In this document: piece by piece, positions 1 to 7,885 of the stretch
How positions within the stretch are numbered: position 1 is the stretch's first letter
Layout: the number at the start of each line of letters is the position of its first letter
Assembly (NCBI GenBank): GCA_029864385.1
Contig: JAOTTL010000124.1
Coordinates: 1-11,069, forward strand
Direction: 5' to 3'
DNA from: SG8-41 sp029864385
GTDB taxonomy: Bacteria > Pseudomonadota > Gammaproteobacteria > Burkholderiales > SG8-41
DNA length: 11,069 bases
The notes under the pieces: model-generated
Seen by the model: only the letters and a program-made list of their open reading frames with translations
What the model was told of the DNA's origin: nothing
Database searches by the model: none
Program-made: the position numbers and the translations under genes

Positions 1-1546
1 AGGGCAGCTGCGTCCACTCCAGAGTGTCAGCACCCTCCCACGGACGCTGCGGCGCCTTTTCACCCGAAGTGATCGTCTTCACCACGACGTACAGGAACAG
101 GAGCTGGGAGAGCCCGAACCCGAAAGCACCGAACGAGGACAGCATATTGAAATCGGCGAACTGCAGCGCGTAGTCCGGGATCCGGCGCGGCATGCCGGCC
201 ATCCCGAGGAAGTGCTGCGGGAAGAACGTTACATTGAAAAAGACAAAGCTGAGCCAGAAGTGCACCTTACCGAGCGTCTCGTTGTACATCCGGCCGGTCC
301 ATTTCGGCAGCCAGAAGTAAATGCCCGCGAGCGCGGAGAAGAGCGCGCCCGCCACCATCACGTAATGAAAGTGCGCGACGACGTAGTAGGTGTCGTGCAA
401 CTGCACGTCGACCGGGGTGATCGACAGCACCAGCCCGGTGAAGCCGCCCATCGTGAACAGAAACAGGAAACCACACGCGAACAGCATGGGTGTCTCGAAT
501 GTGAGCGAGCCTTTGTACATCGTTGCCACCCAGTTGAACACTTTGACGCCGGTCGGCACCGCGATAAGGGTCGTCGCATACATGAAAAACAGCTGCCCCA
601 CGACCGGCATGCCGACCGTGTACATGTGGTGGGCCCAGACAATGAACGACAGGACCGCGATCGAGGCCGTCGCGTACACCATCGACGTATAGCCGAAGAG
701 CGGCTTGCGCGAGAACGCCGGAATCACCTGCGAGACCACGCCAAACGCGGGAATCGCGATGATGTAAACCTCGGGGTGGCCGAAGAACCAGAAGATGTGC
801 TGGTAGAGCACCGGATCGCCGCCGCCCGCCGCATTGAAGAAATGCGTCCCGAAATGGCGGTCGGTGAGGATCATGGTCACGGCGCCCGCCAGCACCGGCA
901 TCACGGCGACCAGCAGGTAGGCGGTGATGAGCCAGGTCCACACGAACAGCGGCAGCTTCATCATCGTCATGCCCGGCGCGCGCATGTTGAGGATAGTGGT
1001 GATAATGTTGATCGATCCCAGGATCGATGACATCCCAAGGATGTGTATGGCGAAGATCGTAAGATCCATTCCCATGCCCAGCTGCACCGACAAGGGCGCA
1101 TAGAGCGTCCAGCCCGCCGAAGCGCCGCCGCCGGGCACGAAGAGCGAAACCACCAGCAGCAGGGCGGCAGGGGGCAGCAGCCAGAAGCTCAAGTTGTTGA
1201 GACGCGGGAAAGCCATGTCAGGCGCGCCGATCATCATCGGTATCTGCCAGTTGGCGAAGCCGACGAAGGCCGGCATGATCGCGCCAAACACCATGATGAG
1301 GCCATGCAATGTCGTCATCTGGTTGAAGAAATCCGGATTGACGACCTGCAGACCCGGCTGAAAAAGCTCTGCGCGGATGACCATCGCCATGACGCCGCCC
1401 ACCAGAAACATGGCGAAGCTGAACCAAAGGTACATCGTGCCGATGTCTTTGTGGTTCGTGGTGGTGACCCAACGCATGATCCCGTAGGGATGGTGCGCGT
1501 GATCGTCGTGCCCATGGGCGTGACCGTGTGCGTGGGCTGCTTCCAT
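1..1546 (-). CDS. ctaD: Cytochrome c oxidase subunit I, aa3 type (3' end beyond window)
   Basis: Catalytic subunit of the inner-membrane heme-copper oxidase, which reduces O2 to water and pumps protons. The frame is open from ATG at 1546 to the left edge, giving 515 codons; subunit I is usually about 530 residues, so only the tail is missing. Visible ligands: His81 and His394 for heme a, His392 for heme a3, and His257, His306 and His307 for CuB. Tyr261 lies in GHPEVY and is the expected cross-link partner of His257. Proton-path residues are present: Asp110 and Asn117-Asn118 (D channel), Glu259, and Lys335 (K channel). This set marks a type A oxidase, not a quinol or cbb3 enzyme. The start is supported by AGGAG eight bases upstream. 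The first 19 residues hold eight histidines in an alternating HxH pattern before the family core (TTNHKDIGT). It lies 34 bases after ctaC in the same operon. Confidence 0.97.
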   Translation of the reverse strand, partial: MEAAHAHGHAHGHDDHAHHPYGIMRWVTTTNHKDIGTMYLWFSFAMFLVGGVMAMVIRAELFQPGLQVVNPDFFNQMTTLHGLIMVFGAIMPAFVGFANWQIPMMIGAPDMAFPRLNNLSFWLLPPAALLLVVSLFVPGGGASAGWTLYAPLSVQLGMGMDLTIFAIHILGMSSILGSINIITTILNMRAPGMTMMKLPLFVWTWLITAYLLVAVMPVLAGAVTMILTDRHFGTHFFNAAGGGDPVLYQHIFWFFGHPEVYIIAIPAFGVVSQVIPAFSRKPLFGYTSMVYATASIAVLSFIVWAHHMYTVGMPVVGQLFFMYATTLIAVPTGVKVFNWVATMYKGSLTFETPMLFACGFLFLFTMGGFTGLVLSITPVDVQLHDTYYVVAHFHYVMVAGALFSALAGIYFWLPKWTGRMYNETLGKVHFWLSFVFFNVTFFPQHFLGMAGMPRRIPDYALQFADFNMLSSFGAFGFGLSQLLFLYVVVKTITSGEKAPQRPWEGADTLEWTQLP

Positions 1547-1580
1547 ACGAGGCTCTCCTGGATACTTTCTGTATTCGCGC

Positions 1581-2720
1581 CTACTTGCGCTGCGTCTTCA
1601 CGTCGACGGGCATAACCGCTTCGCCGGTCTTGTTCTCCCAGCTGTTGCGGGTATAGGTGATGACCGCCGCGAGGTCGGCGTCGGACAAGTGCTTGAAGGA
1701 CACCATCGCGGTTGGCTTGCCCTGCTTCACCACCCCATTGAGCAGAACATTGATCTGCCCTTCCTTCGGCCCGTTCACAACCTGCGATCCCGATAATGCG
1801 GGGAAGGTGGGAGGTATGCCTTTTCCGGTGGCCTGGTGGCACGCCACGCAGTTGCCGGAATAGACCTTCGCCCCGCGCGCTTTCAGCTCGTCCAGCGTCC
1901 ATTGCTTGCCAGGGTCAACAGCGGTCGCCACCATCATTTTTTTCTGACCAGCGACCCACGCGGTGTACTTCTCGGGCGATACCGCCTGAACCACGATCGG
2001 CATGAAGCCGTGGTCCTTGCCGCAAAGCTCGGTGCACTGGCCGCGATAGACGCCGGGCGTGTCGGCCTTGAACCACGCGTCCCGGATGAATCCCGGATTG
2101 GCATCCTGCTTCACGCCCAGCGCGGGCACCGACCACGAGTGAATCACGTCCTGAGCGGTGGTCAGCACGCGCACCTTCTTGCCGACCGGTACAACCACCG
2201 GGTTGTCGACATCGAGCAGGTAGTTCTGTCCCTTGGGCGCCCGCCCTTCGATCTGATCGCGCGGCGTGGCGAGCGTACTGTAGAAGCGAATTCCCTCACC
2301 TTCGCCCTGGAGGTACTCGTAGCCCCACTTCCACTGGTAGCCAGTCGCCTTGATCGTCATGTCCGGCGATGACGCGTCGCGCATCAGCAGCAGCACCTTG
2401 GTCGACGGAATCATCATCAGGACTAACACGATGAGCGGCGCGACTGTCCAAATGACTTCAACCGTCGTGTTTTCGTGAAAGTGCGCCGCCTTGTGCCCGA
2501 CCGACTTGCGATGCTTCACGATGGAGTAGAGCATCACCCCGAACACGCCCACGAAAATCACGACGCAGATCCCGAGAATGATGAGATGGAGGTCGTAGAC
2601 CTCGCGCGCCACCGGTGATTGGGGCGTCTGGAAATCGACCTGGGACTGGGCGGCTACGGTAATGGTCCACAGCCCGGTTATCAGGCCCGCCGTGAGAATG
2701 TTCATCCACCTACCGATCAT
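1581..2720 (-). CDS. ctaC: Cytochrome c oxidase subunit II with fused C-terminal cytochrome c domain
   Basis: Subunit II accepts electrons from cytochrome c at the periplasmic CuA centre and passes them to subunit I. The 379-residue product has an N-terminal signal-like segment (about 6-24), two transmembrane helices (about 45-67 and 86-110) and a cupredoxin domain. CuA ligands are all visible: His194, Cys229, Glu231, Cys233, His237 and Met240 in GQCTELCGKDHGFM. A class I cytochrome c domain follows, with the heme motif CVACH at 291-295 and a likely axial Met339. This is the caa3-like layout in which subunit II carries its own heme c. The aromatic patch YQWKWGYEY at 128-136 is the known electron entry region of the family. 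ATG at 2720 has GGGGGA four bases upstream; ATG at 2705 (residue 6) is a possible alternative that leaves a shorter signal peptide. It is also known as coxB. Confidence 0.97.
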   Translation of the reverse strand: MIGRWMNILTAGLITGLWTITVAAQSQVDFQTPQSPVAREVYDLHLIILGICVVIFVGVFGVMLYSIVKHRKSVGHKAAHFHENTTVEVIWTVAPLIVLVLMMIPSTKVLLLMRDASSPDMTIKATGYQWKWGYEYLQGEGEGIRFYSTLATPRDQIEGRAPKGQNYLLDVDNPVVVPVGKKVRVLTTAQDVIHSWSVPALGVKQDANPGFIRDAWFKADTPGVYRGQCTELCGKDHGFMPIVVQAVSPEKYTAWVAGQKKMMVATAVDPGKQWTLDELKARGAKVYSGNCVACHQATGKGIPPTFPALSGSQVVNGPKEGQINVLLNGVVKQGKPTAMVSFKHLSDADLAAVITYTRNSWENKTGEAVMPVDVKTQRK

Positions 2721-2776
2721 GCTTCCCCCAACCTATTTGAATGGACCACCCGCAGGGCCCGCGCCCCCCGGCCGAC

Positions 2777-3244
2777 TCAGCGCAGCGCCCGCGCAAGATC
2801 TTTCACCAACACCAGGCGCTGCTCATCGTTCCGGTGGCGCCCGATCACCAGCTCCCGACCGTGAAATCGGAGCGCAAGACGTCGACCGTCGCGGCTCGCC
2901 ACCAACTGGACCCAGTAGCGCACGAGTTCATGGTCGCGCAGCTGCCCCATCTCACGCCACTCCACCCGGACCCGGTCGTGCTCGATCGCAATCCGTTCAT
3001 AGTCACCGGCATGCCGGCCAATTTCACGAAAAGCGAGAAACAGCCCCAGCATCTCCAGCCCGGCAAACGGCAAGATCAGCCACGCGCCGAGCATTGCAAA
3101 CGCGACGGCGATCCCAATCGATACCGCGAAGACGAAGACGAAGACGAGAAAACGGCCTGAGGAAGAGAGCGAGTTATTGCGCCTCGCGACCAGCGAACAC
3201 TCGGCCGCCCGCGACACATCGATGCATCCTGTTCCTGCCGTCAT
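2777..3244 (-). CDS. DUF2244 family small integral membrane protein
   Basis: A 155-residue protein that matches the DUF2244 family as I recognise it: the N-terminal ECSLVARRNNSLSSSGR segment, two close hydrophobic helices (about 31-50 and 52-71), then a charged soluble domain with REIGRHAGDYERI and a beta-rich tail (VRVEWREMGQLRD, FHGRELVIGRH). Its biochemical function is unknown. In many proteobacteria the gene lies next to cytochrome oxidase genes, and here it ends 56 bases before ctaC with no terminator between, so co-transcription and a role tied to oxidase assembly are reasonable inferences. I chose ATG at 3244. A TTG three codons earlier (3253) is in frame, and neither has a clear ribosome binding site. 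The first helix is encoded partly by a three-copy hexamer repeat (VFVFVF). Confidence 0.85.
   Translation of the reverse strand: MTAGTGCIDVSRAAECSLVARRNNSLSSSGRFLVFVFVFAVSIGIAVAFAMLGAWLILPFAGLEMLGLFLAFREIGRHAGDYERIAIEHDRVRVEWREMGQLRDHELVRYWVQLVASRDGRRLALRFHGRELVIGRHRNDEQRLVLVKDLARALR
3128..3145. repeat. Three tandem copies of the hexamer GAAGAC inside the DUF2244 gene
   Basis: GAAGAC occurs three times without interruption on the plus strand, which is GTCTTC on the coding strand. It encodes three Val-Phe pairs in the first membrane helix. The unit is two codons, so gain or loss of a copy would keep the frame and lengthen or shorten the helix by two residues. Three copies is few, and the repeat may only reflect amino-acid composition. 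Confidence 0.6.
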
Positions 3245-3336
3245 CGTTTGCAAGCGCCAGCATCCGGGTCGAGCGGGCGAAATTTAACACAAGGGACCTC
3301 GGTAGGCAACCAAGTCAGCCCATGAAATTCGGCGAT

Positions 3337-3365
3337 TTTATAGCGACTTACGTGCGTGGCGTCAA
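3337..3365 (-). promoter_or_regulatory. Sigma70-like promoter for the DUF2244-ctaC-ctaD operon
   Basis: On the minus strand TTGACG (3365-3360) is followed by exactly 17 bases and TATAAA (3342-3337). Both hexamers match the consensus at five of six positions. The -35 box overlaps the bioD stop codon. The predicted start of transcription, near 3330, would leave a leader of about 85 bases before the ATG at 3244. The rest of the 117-base gap between bioD and the DUF2244 gene shows no terminator hairpin with a T run, so some read-through from the biotin operon is possible. Confidence 0.6.
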
Positions 3366-4042
3366 CGCGGAATGACCTGCGCGAGAAGCGGTCCGATCGC
3401 GTCGCTGGTCGGTGCCGGGGTGAACGGCACGCGCGCGATCAATCGCGCCGGAAGGCGCGCTTCGAGCGTTTCCACATTTTGATCGGCTACGGCCATGTCC
3501 GGATCGACGTGGTTCGCGATCCAACCGGCAAACCTGAGGCCTTGGGCCGCAATCGCGTCGGCGGTGAGGAGCGCGTGATTGAGGCAGCCCAGCCGCATCC
3601 CGACGACCAGGATTACCGGCAGTTCGAGCTGCCCGGCCAGTTGCGCGATGTCCGTGCGGGGCCCGAGAGGTACGCGAAAGCCGCCCACGCCTTCCACTAC
3701 GACAGCGTCGGCCAGGCCCGCGAGCGCACGGAAATTGCGTTCGATACGAGCGAGGTCGATTACAACACCCTCCTGCGCGGCCGCGATATGTGGGGCTATC
3801 GCCGGTCGAAAGCAGTAAGGATTCACCAGCTCGCGCGGCGCGGCGATGTTGCTCCCGCTAACGAGTCGCTCAACGTCATCGTGCACCAGGCCGTGCGCGC
3901 CGGGCTCGGCGCCGGCGGCGACCGGCTTCATGCCCACCACCTTGAAGCCTGCTACAGCGAACGCGTACAGCAGCGCGCAGGCGATCACGGTCTTGCCGAT
4001 GCCGGTGTCCGTTCCTGTTACGAAGAACCCGTGACTTGTCAA
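3362..4042 (-). CDS. bioD: Dethiobiotin synthetase
   Basis: ATP-dependent carboxylase that closes the ureido ring: 7,8-diaminopelargonic acid plus CO2 gives dethiobiotin. The Walker A loop GTDTGIGKT is at residues 10-18, and Lys39 in GMKPVAAG corresponds to the substrate-contacting lysine of the family. The segments VNPYCFRPAIAPHIAA, VVEGVGGFRVPL and ANHVDP are typical of BioD. I chose the TTG at 4042. It gives 226 residues, close to the usual length of about 225, and places the P-loop about ten residues in. It has GAGG eight bases upstream, the last bases of which form the bioC stop region. Upstream in-frame starts (to 4117) would lie inside bioC and add 25 residues with no family resemblance. 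It is last in the biotin operon, five bases after bioC. Confidence 0.95.
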   Translation of the reverse strand: MTSHGFFVTGTDTGIGKTVIACALLYAFAVAGFKVVGMKPVAAGAEPGAHGLVHDDVERLVSGSNIAAPRELVNPYCFRPAIAPHIAAAQEGVVIDLARIERNFRALAGLADAVVVEGVGGFRVPLGPRTDIAQLAGQLELPVILVVGMRLGCLNHALLTADAIAAQGLRFAGWIANHVDPDMAVADQNVETLEARLPARLIARVPFTPAPTSDAIGPLLAQVIPR

Positions 4043-4047
4043 TCCGT

Positions 4048-4929
4048 TTACCTCGCACGGGGTTTGATGTCGATGACGGGACGCCCGGTAGGACTTAACC
4101 GGGCTTGTGGTTTCCACGCGTGGCCATAGACCACCTCAAAGGTTGCCGGCAGCTTCCCGTTCTGACGAAAAGTCTCGTAGCCCTGTGCGACCTTCGTGAG
4201 CAGGGACTTGCCGCTCAGCGCGGCGGGCCGCCCGTACGTCACGTTGTGCGCGCCGATTGACTTCAGGTCGCGCATGAGATCGCGCACATCCGCGTAGGTC
4301 AGAGTGACGTACTCCATGTCCATGACTGGATCGGCAAAACCCTGCGCGATCAGCGCATCGCCGATGTTATGCATGTCGATGAAGCGGTTCACGTGCGTAT
4401 GGCTGTCGGCGCCCTGGAAGGCGGCCCGCAGCTCCTTCAGCGTGTCCGGCCCGAAGCTGCTGAACATGAGCAGCCCGCCGGGCGCGAGCGCCCGCTGCAT
4501 CTCGGCAAAGGCCTGTTGCGGCTCGTTGACCCACTGTAGCGTCAGGTTCGACCAGATCAAGCCGGCAGCGCCGCTGGCAACGGGCAACTGCTCTATATCG
4601 GCGCAAACCGCGGCGACGCGAGCACCCCGCCAGTCGAGCAGGCGGCGCCACCGCGCGCGCCGGAGATGCGCGCGGCGCACCATGGCCAACGCCAGATCGA
4701 TCGCGACCACGCGCGCGCGTGGAAAACGGGTGAGCAAGCCCGGCACGGCGTTGCCGGTTCCGCTGCCGGCATCGACTACCCAGTCGGGTTCAAGCTTGAT
4801 GTAATCGAGGCGCGCGAGCATCCGCTGGCAGATTTCGTTCTGCAGCACCGAACCCGCATCGTACGTTTCGGCTGCGCGCTCGAAGGAGCGCCGCACCTGA
4901 TGCTTGTCGACGGTGAACTCGGCACTCAT
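4048..4929 (-). CDS. bioC: Malonyl-ACP O-methyltransferase (pimeloyl pathway)
   Basis: SAM-dependent methyltransferase that caps the free carboxyl of malonyl-ACP, so that fatty acid synthesis can extend it to pimeloyl-ACP methyl ester. The product is 293 residues. SAM motif I VVDAGSGTG is at 51-59, the acidic ribose-binding residue is Asp78, and the adenine-contacting Asp111 lies in CADIEQLP. The stretch MFSSFGPDTLKELR (about 155-168) is a BioC hallmark that separates it from other class I methyltransferases. An Arg-rich insert at about 85-103 lies between motifs I and II. ATG at 4929 overlaps the bioH stop by four bases (ATGA), which fixes the start and indicates translational coupling. The frame stays open far upstream, but that part only mirrors bioH. 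Confidence 0.95.
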   Translation of the reverse strand: MSAEFTVDKHQVRRSFERAAETYDAGSVLQNEICQRMLARLDYIKLEPDWVVDAGSGTGNAVPGLLTRFPRARVVAIDLALAMVRRAHLRRARWRRLLDWRGARVAAVCADIEQLPVASGAAGLIWSNLTLQWVNEPQQAFAEMQRALAPGGLLMFSSFGPDTLKELRAAFQGADSHTHVNRFIDMHNIGDALIAQGFADPVMDMEYVTLTYADVRDLMRDLKSIGAHNVTYGRPAALSGKSLLTKVAQGYETFRQNGKLPATFEVVYGHAWKPQARLSPTGRPVIDIKPRAR

Positions 4930-5687
4930 TGGAAGAACCGCGTGAGGTGCGCGCTCACTTCCGGCAAAGCGGTGATGAACGGCGCGTGCGCGGCGCCGGG
5001 AATCACGACCAGCTCCGCGTTGGGGAGGCTGCGGCCCAGGTGCTCGCCCGCCCCGAGCGGCGCGACATGGTCGCGTTCGCCGTGCAGTACCAGCACCGGC
5101 TGGGAGATGGCGGCGAGTTCGGCGCGCTGATCCGCCTCGAGGAGGATGTTCAGACCGCCAGCGAGCGCCGCGGCGCTCGGCACACCGCGCCGCCTCAGGC
5201 ACGCGCGTAGTCGCGCCGCCGCGTCGCGCTTGCGCTCGTCGCCGAATGCCTGGAGCGAGAAAAACCGCTGCAGCGTGCCGAGGCAATCCGTGGCCAGCGC
5301 GCGCCCAAACTCCTGCAGGACCTCGCTCGATACCGCGTGCGGCCAGTCCTTGCGCCGGGCAAAACAGGGATTGGTCGCGATCAGCGCAACACTCTCGACT
5401 TGGTGCGGGGCCTTCTGCGCCCACGCCAGCGCGATCTGGCCGCCGAGCGACCACCCCACCACGCGACAACGCGCCGGCATGTCGCGCGCGAGCACCGTGG
5501 CGACGTGATCGAGGCTGTACGGCTCGCAGTCCGCGCTCTCGCCGCAACCCGGCAAGTCGACTACGTGCAAGCGGAAACGCTGCGCGAGGCCGTCCGCCAG
5601 CTCCGACCAGATGCCGCCGTGGGTGCCCCAGCCGTGCACCAGCACAAGGTCGCGGCCGGCGCCCAACGCGGTGTGATGGAGGCTCAC
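4926..5687 (-). CDS. bioH: Pimeloyl-ACP methyl ester carboxylesterase
   Basis: Alpha/beta hydrolase that removes the methyl group put on by BioC, releasing pimeloyl-ACP for BioF and ending chain extension. It has 253 residues, against about 256 in E. coli. The catalytic triad is clear: Ser80 in GWSLG, Asp206 in GERDHVAP and His234 in GAAHAPF. LVHGWG at 16-21 forms the oxyanion region with Trp20, and LPGCG at 45-49 and IATNPCF fit BioH and not a general lipase. The start is GTG at 5687, overlapping the bioF stop as GTGA. It gives the expected length, and no ribosome binding site precedes it, so translation probably depends on coupling to bioF. Confidence 0.95.
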   Translation of the reverse strand: MSLHHTALGAGRDLVLVHGWGTHGGIWSELADGLAQRFRLHVVDLPGCGESADCEPYSLDHVATVLARDMPARCRVVGWSLGGQIALAWAQKAPHQVESVALIATNPCFARRKDWPHAVSSEVLQEFGRALATDCLGTLQRFFSLQAFGDERKRDAAARLRACLRRRGVPSAAALAGGLNILLEADQRAELAAISQPVLVLHGERDHVAPLGAGEHLGRSLPNAELVVIPGAAHAPFITALPEVSAHLTRFFQ

Positions 5688-6841
5688 TGCAGCGTGGCGA
5701 GCGCGCGTGCGAGGCGCTCGACATCCGCCACTTCGTGCGCCGCGGAGAGCGAGATGCGCAGCCGCGCCGTGCCTCGTGGTACCGTGGGCGGTCGAATCGC
5801 CGGCACGAGCAGCCCCTCGCTCGCGAGCGCGCTCGACACCGCCATGGCCTCCTCGTTGCCGCCGATCAGGAGCGGTTGGATCGGCGTCGAGGACGGGGCG
5901 AGGCGCCAGTGCAGCGGCTCGAAGCGCCCGCGCAAGACCTCCACCAGCGCCCGCAACCGCTCGCGGCGCCACTCCTCGCGCTCGATCAACTCGAGGCTGC
6001 GAGCCAGCGCGTGTGCCAGCATCGGCGGCGTGGCCGTCGTGTAGACATAAGAACGCGCGCGCTGGGCGAGCGTCTCGACGAGGTCCGGCTCTCCCGCGAC
6101 GAAGGCTCCGAATACGCCGGCCGCCTTGCCGAGGGTGGCCATGTAGATCACGCGGGAGGATCTCACGTCGAAATGCGCGAGCGTTCCCCTGCCGCCGCGG
6201 CCAAGGACCCCGAAACCGTGCGCATCGTCGATCAGCAGCCAGGCATCGTGGCGCTCGCACAATCGGAGCAGACCGGGCACGTCTGCCAGATCACCGTCCA
6301 TGCTAAAAACGGCGTCGGTCACGATGAGCTTGCGGCGCGCGCGCGACGCGGCCAGTTGGCGCTCCAGCGCTTCGAGATCGAGATGCGCGTAGCGGCTGAA
6401 CTTCGCGCGCGCCAGCAGCGCCGCGTCGTTGAGAGAAGCGTGATTGAGGCGATCACCGAACACCGCGTCGCCGCGTCCCACGAGCGCGCTCACGACGCCA
6501 ATGTTCGCCATGTAGCCGGTGGAGAAGAGCAGCGCCCGCGGCAGCCCCACAAAGGCGGCCAACGCCTCTTCGAGCTCGTGGTGCACTTTGGCGTGGCCGA
6601 GCACGAGGTGGGATGCGCCCGCGCCGACCCCGTGACGCGCTGCGCCTTCGCGCGCGGCTTCGATCAGCTCGGGGTGGCTGGCAAGGCCAAGGTAGTCGTT
6701 GCTGCAGAACGCGACGTAGTCGCGGCCATCGACCGTGACGCGCGCACCTTGAGGCGTTTCGAGCACGCGCCGAGCCCGCCGCAGGCACTTCGACTCAAGC
6801 TCGGCCAGCTCGCTTGCCAGCACGGAAAAAGGCGCGTCCAT
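5684..6841 (-). CDS. bioF: 8-amino-7-oxononanoate synthase
   Basis: PLP-dependent alpha-oxoamine synthase that condenses pimeloyl-ACP with L-alanine to give 8-amino-7-oxononanoate (KAPA). It is 385 residues, normal for the family. The Schiff-base lysine is Lys239 in TLGKAAG, with Asp205 and His208 in IDDAHGFG stacking on and holding PLP. Other family marks are FCSNDYLGLASHP (45-57), GVGAGASHLVLGHAKVHHELE (71-91), the glycine loop LFSTGYMAN (105-113) and NHASLNDA (133-140). The ATG at 6841 is one base after the bioB stop, so the genes are effectively coupled. An upstream in-frame extension would only re-read the end of bioB. Confidence 0.96.
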   Translation of the reverse strand: MDAPFSVLASELAELESKCLRRARRVLETPQGARVTVDGRDYVAFCSNDYLGLASHPELIEAAREGAARHGVGAGASHLVLGHAKVHHELEEALAAFVGLPRALLFSTGYMANIGVVSALVGRGDAVFGDRLNHASLNDAALLARAKFSRYAHLDLEALERQLAASRARRKLIVTDAVFSMDGDLADVPGLLRLCERHDAWLLIDDAHGFGVLGRGGRGTLAHFDVRSSRVIYMATLGKAAGVFGAFVAGEPDLVETLAQRARSYVYTTATPPMLAHALARSLELIEREEWRRERLRALVEVLRGRFEPLHWRLAPSSTPIQPLLIGGNEEAMAVSSALASEGLLVPAIRPPTVPRGTARLRISLSAAHEVADVERLARALATLQ

Positions 6842-6842
6842 T

Positions 6843-7829
6843 CTAGTCACTCGACATGGGCCGCAGCCCGAGCCGCGCGAACAGCGCCCGGTCGCGCTCG
6901 ACATCGGGGTTGCCGGTCGTCAGCAGCTTCTCGCCGTAGAAAATCGAGTTGGCGCCAGCGAAGAAGCACAACGCCTGAATGCCATCAGTCATTTCCTGCC
7001 GTCCGGCCGAGAGCCGTACCATCGCCCGCGGCATCGTGATCCGCGCGCACGCGATGCTACGCACGAACTCGAGGGGGTCGATGGAATCGGTGCCGTGGAG
7101 CGGCGTGCCCTCCACCTGTACGAGATTGTTGATCGGCACCGACTCGGGCTGAGGATCGAGGTTGGCCAGCTGCGTGATCAATGCGGCGCGCGTGCGCCGC
7201 GTCTCACCCATACCGATGATACCGCCACAGCAGACGTGGATGCCCGCGGCACGCACGCGCTCGAGCGTCTCCAGCCGGTCGCCCTGCGTGCGCGTCTTGA
7301 TGATCTCGCCGTAGAATTCCGGCGCGGTGTCGAGGTTGTGGTTGTAGTAATCGAGCCCCGCCGCCTTGAGCTGCTCGGCCTGACCTTCCTTGAGGAGTCC
7401 GAGGGTCGCGCAGGTCTCGAGCCCGAGCGTTCGCACCGCTTTTACCATTTCCACAACGCGCTCGAGGTCGCGCTGTTTCGGGCCGCGCCAAGCTGCGCCC
7501 ATGCAAAAGCGTGTGGCGCCGCTCTCCTTCGCAAGGCGCGCGGCCTCGACCACGCGCTCGAGCGGGAGCGTGTCCTCGTTGGCGACGCCGGTGTCGTAGC
7601 GCGCCGCCTGCGGACAATAGCCGCAATCCTCCGGGCAGCCGCCGGTCTTGACCGAGAGCAGCGTCGAGAGCTGGACTGCATTGGCGTCGAAATGCTGCCG
7701 GTGCACGCCGTGCGCGCGGTAGACGAGATCGTTGAAGGGCAAGTCGTAGAGCGTCTCGACCTGCGCAATGCTCCAGCGCGGCTTGTCGGCGACTTCGGTC
7801 CTCGAAGCGTTAAGGCGGAGGGTGTCCAT
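6843..7829 (-). CDS. bioB: Biotin synthase (radical SAM)
   Basis: Inserts sulfur into dethiobiotin to make biotin by radical SAM chemistry. It is 328 residues. The 4Fe-4S ligands are Cys65, Cys69 and Cys72 in GGCPEDCGYCPQ. The sacrificial 2Fe-2S cluster ligands are Cys109, Cys140, Cys200 and Arg272 (in VRLSAGR), each exactly 12 residues beyond the E. coli numbering. The motifs YYNHNLDT and CCGGIIGMGET are also typical. ATG at 7829 is preferred: it has AGGT about six bases upstream and begins just before the conserved RWSIAQVETLYDLPFNDL. The frame continues upstream to 7910, but that extension would cover the likely promoter. It is the first gene of the operon. Confidence 0.96.
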   Translation of the reverse strand: MDTLRLNASRTEVADKPRWSIAQVETLYDLPFNDLVYRAHGVHRQHFDANAVQLSTLLSVKTGGCPEDCGYCPQAARYDTGVANEDTLPLERVVEAARLAKESGATRFCMGAAWRGPKQRDLERVVEMVKAVRTLGLETCATLGLLKEGQAEQLKAAGLDYYNHNLDTAPEFYGEIIKTRTQGDRLETLERVRAAGIHVCCGGIIGMGETRRTRAALITQLANLDPQPESVPINNLVQVEGTPLHGTDSIDPLEFVRSIACARITMPRAMVRLSAGRQEMTDGIQALCFFAGANSIFYGEKLLTTGNPDVERDRALFARLGLRPMSSD

Positions 7830-7868
7830 GGCGTACCTAATGGGAAATTTGGCAAAAACCCATGCGTT

Positions 7869-7885
7869 TTGAATCACTTGAATCA
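7869..7885. repeat. Direct repeat TTGAATCA x2, nine-base period, in the bioB-comF gap
   Basis: TTGAATCA at 7869-7876 is repeated exactly at 7878-7885, with one base between. It lies in the divergent gap between bioB and comF and spans the -10 region and predicted start of the bio promoter. Such a place suits a repressor site, but the units are direct, not inverted, and no known biotin regulator site (BirA or BioR type) matches. Chance is not excluded for an eight-base repeat. Confidence 0.4.

Noticed and set aside
212..1030. A 272-codon plus-strand frame antisense to ctaD
   Set aside because: The opposite strand encodes a full set of oxidase ligands. The antisense product is rich in His, Arg and Glu, as expected from a mirrored hydrophobic gene.
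3245..3361. Terminator or small RNA between bioD and the DUF2244 gene
   Set aside because: No GC-rich stem followed by a T run was seen, and the stretch is accounted for by a promoter and leader.
4930..5724. N-terminal extension of the bioC frame through bioH, suggesting a BioH-BioC fusion
   Set aside because: Real BioH is in a different frame with an intact triad and its own stop overlapping the bioC ATG, so the extension is only a shadow frame and not a fusion.
5246..7039. A 597-codon open frame on the plus strand across bioH, bioF and the end of bioB
   Set aside because: It lies fully antisense to three well-supported genes, has an Arg/Ala/Pro-rich low-information translation and no recognisable domain. 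Such shadow frames are expected at this GC content.
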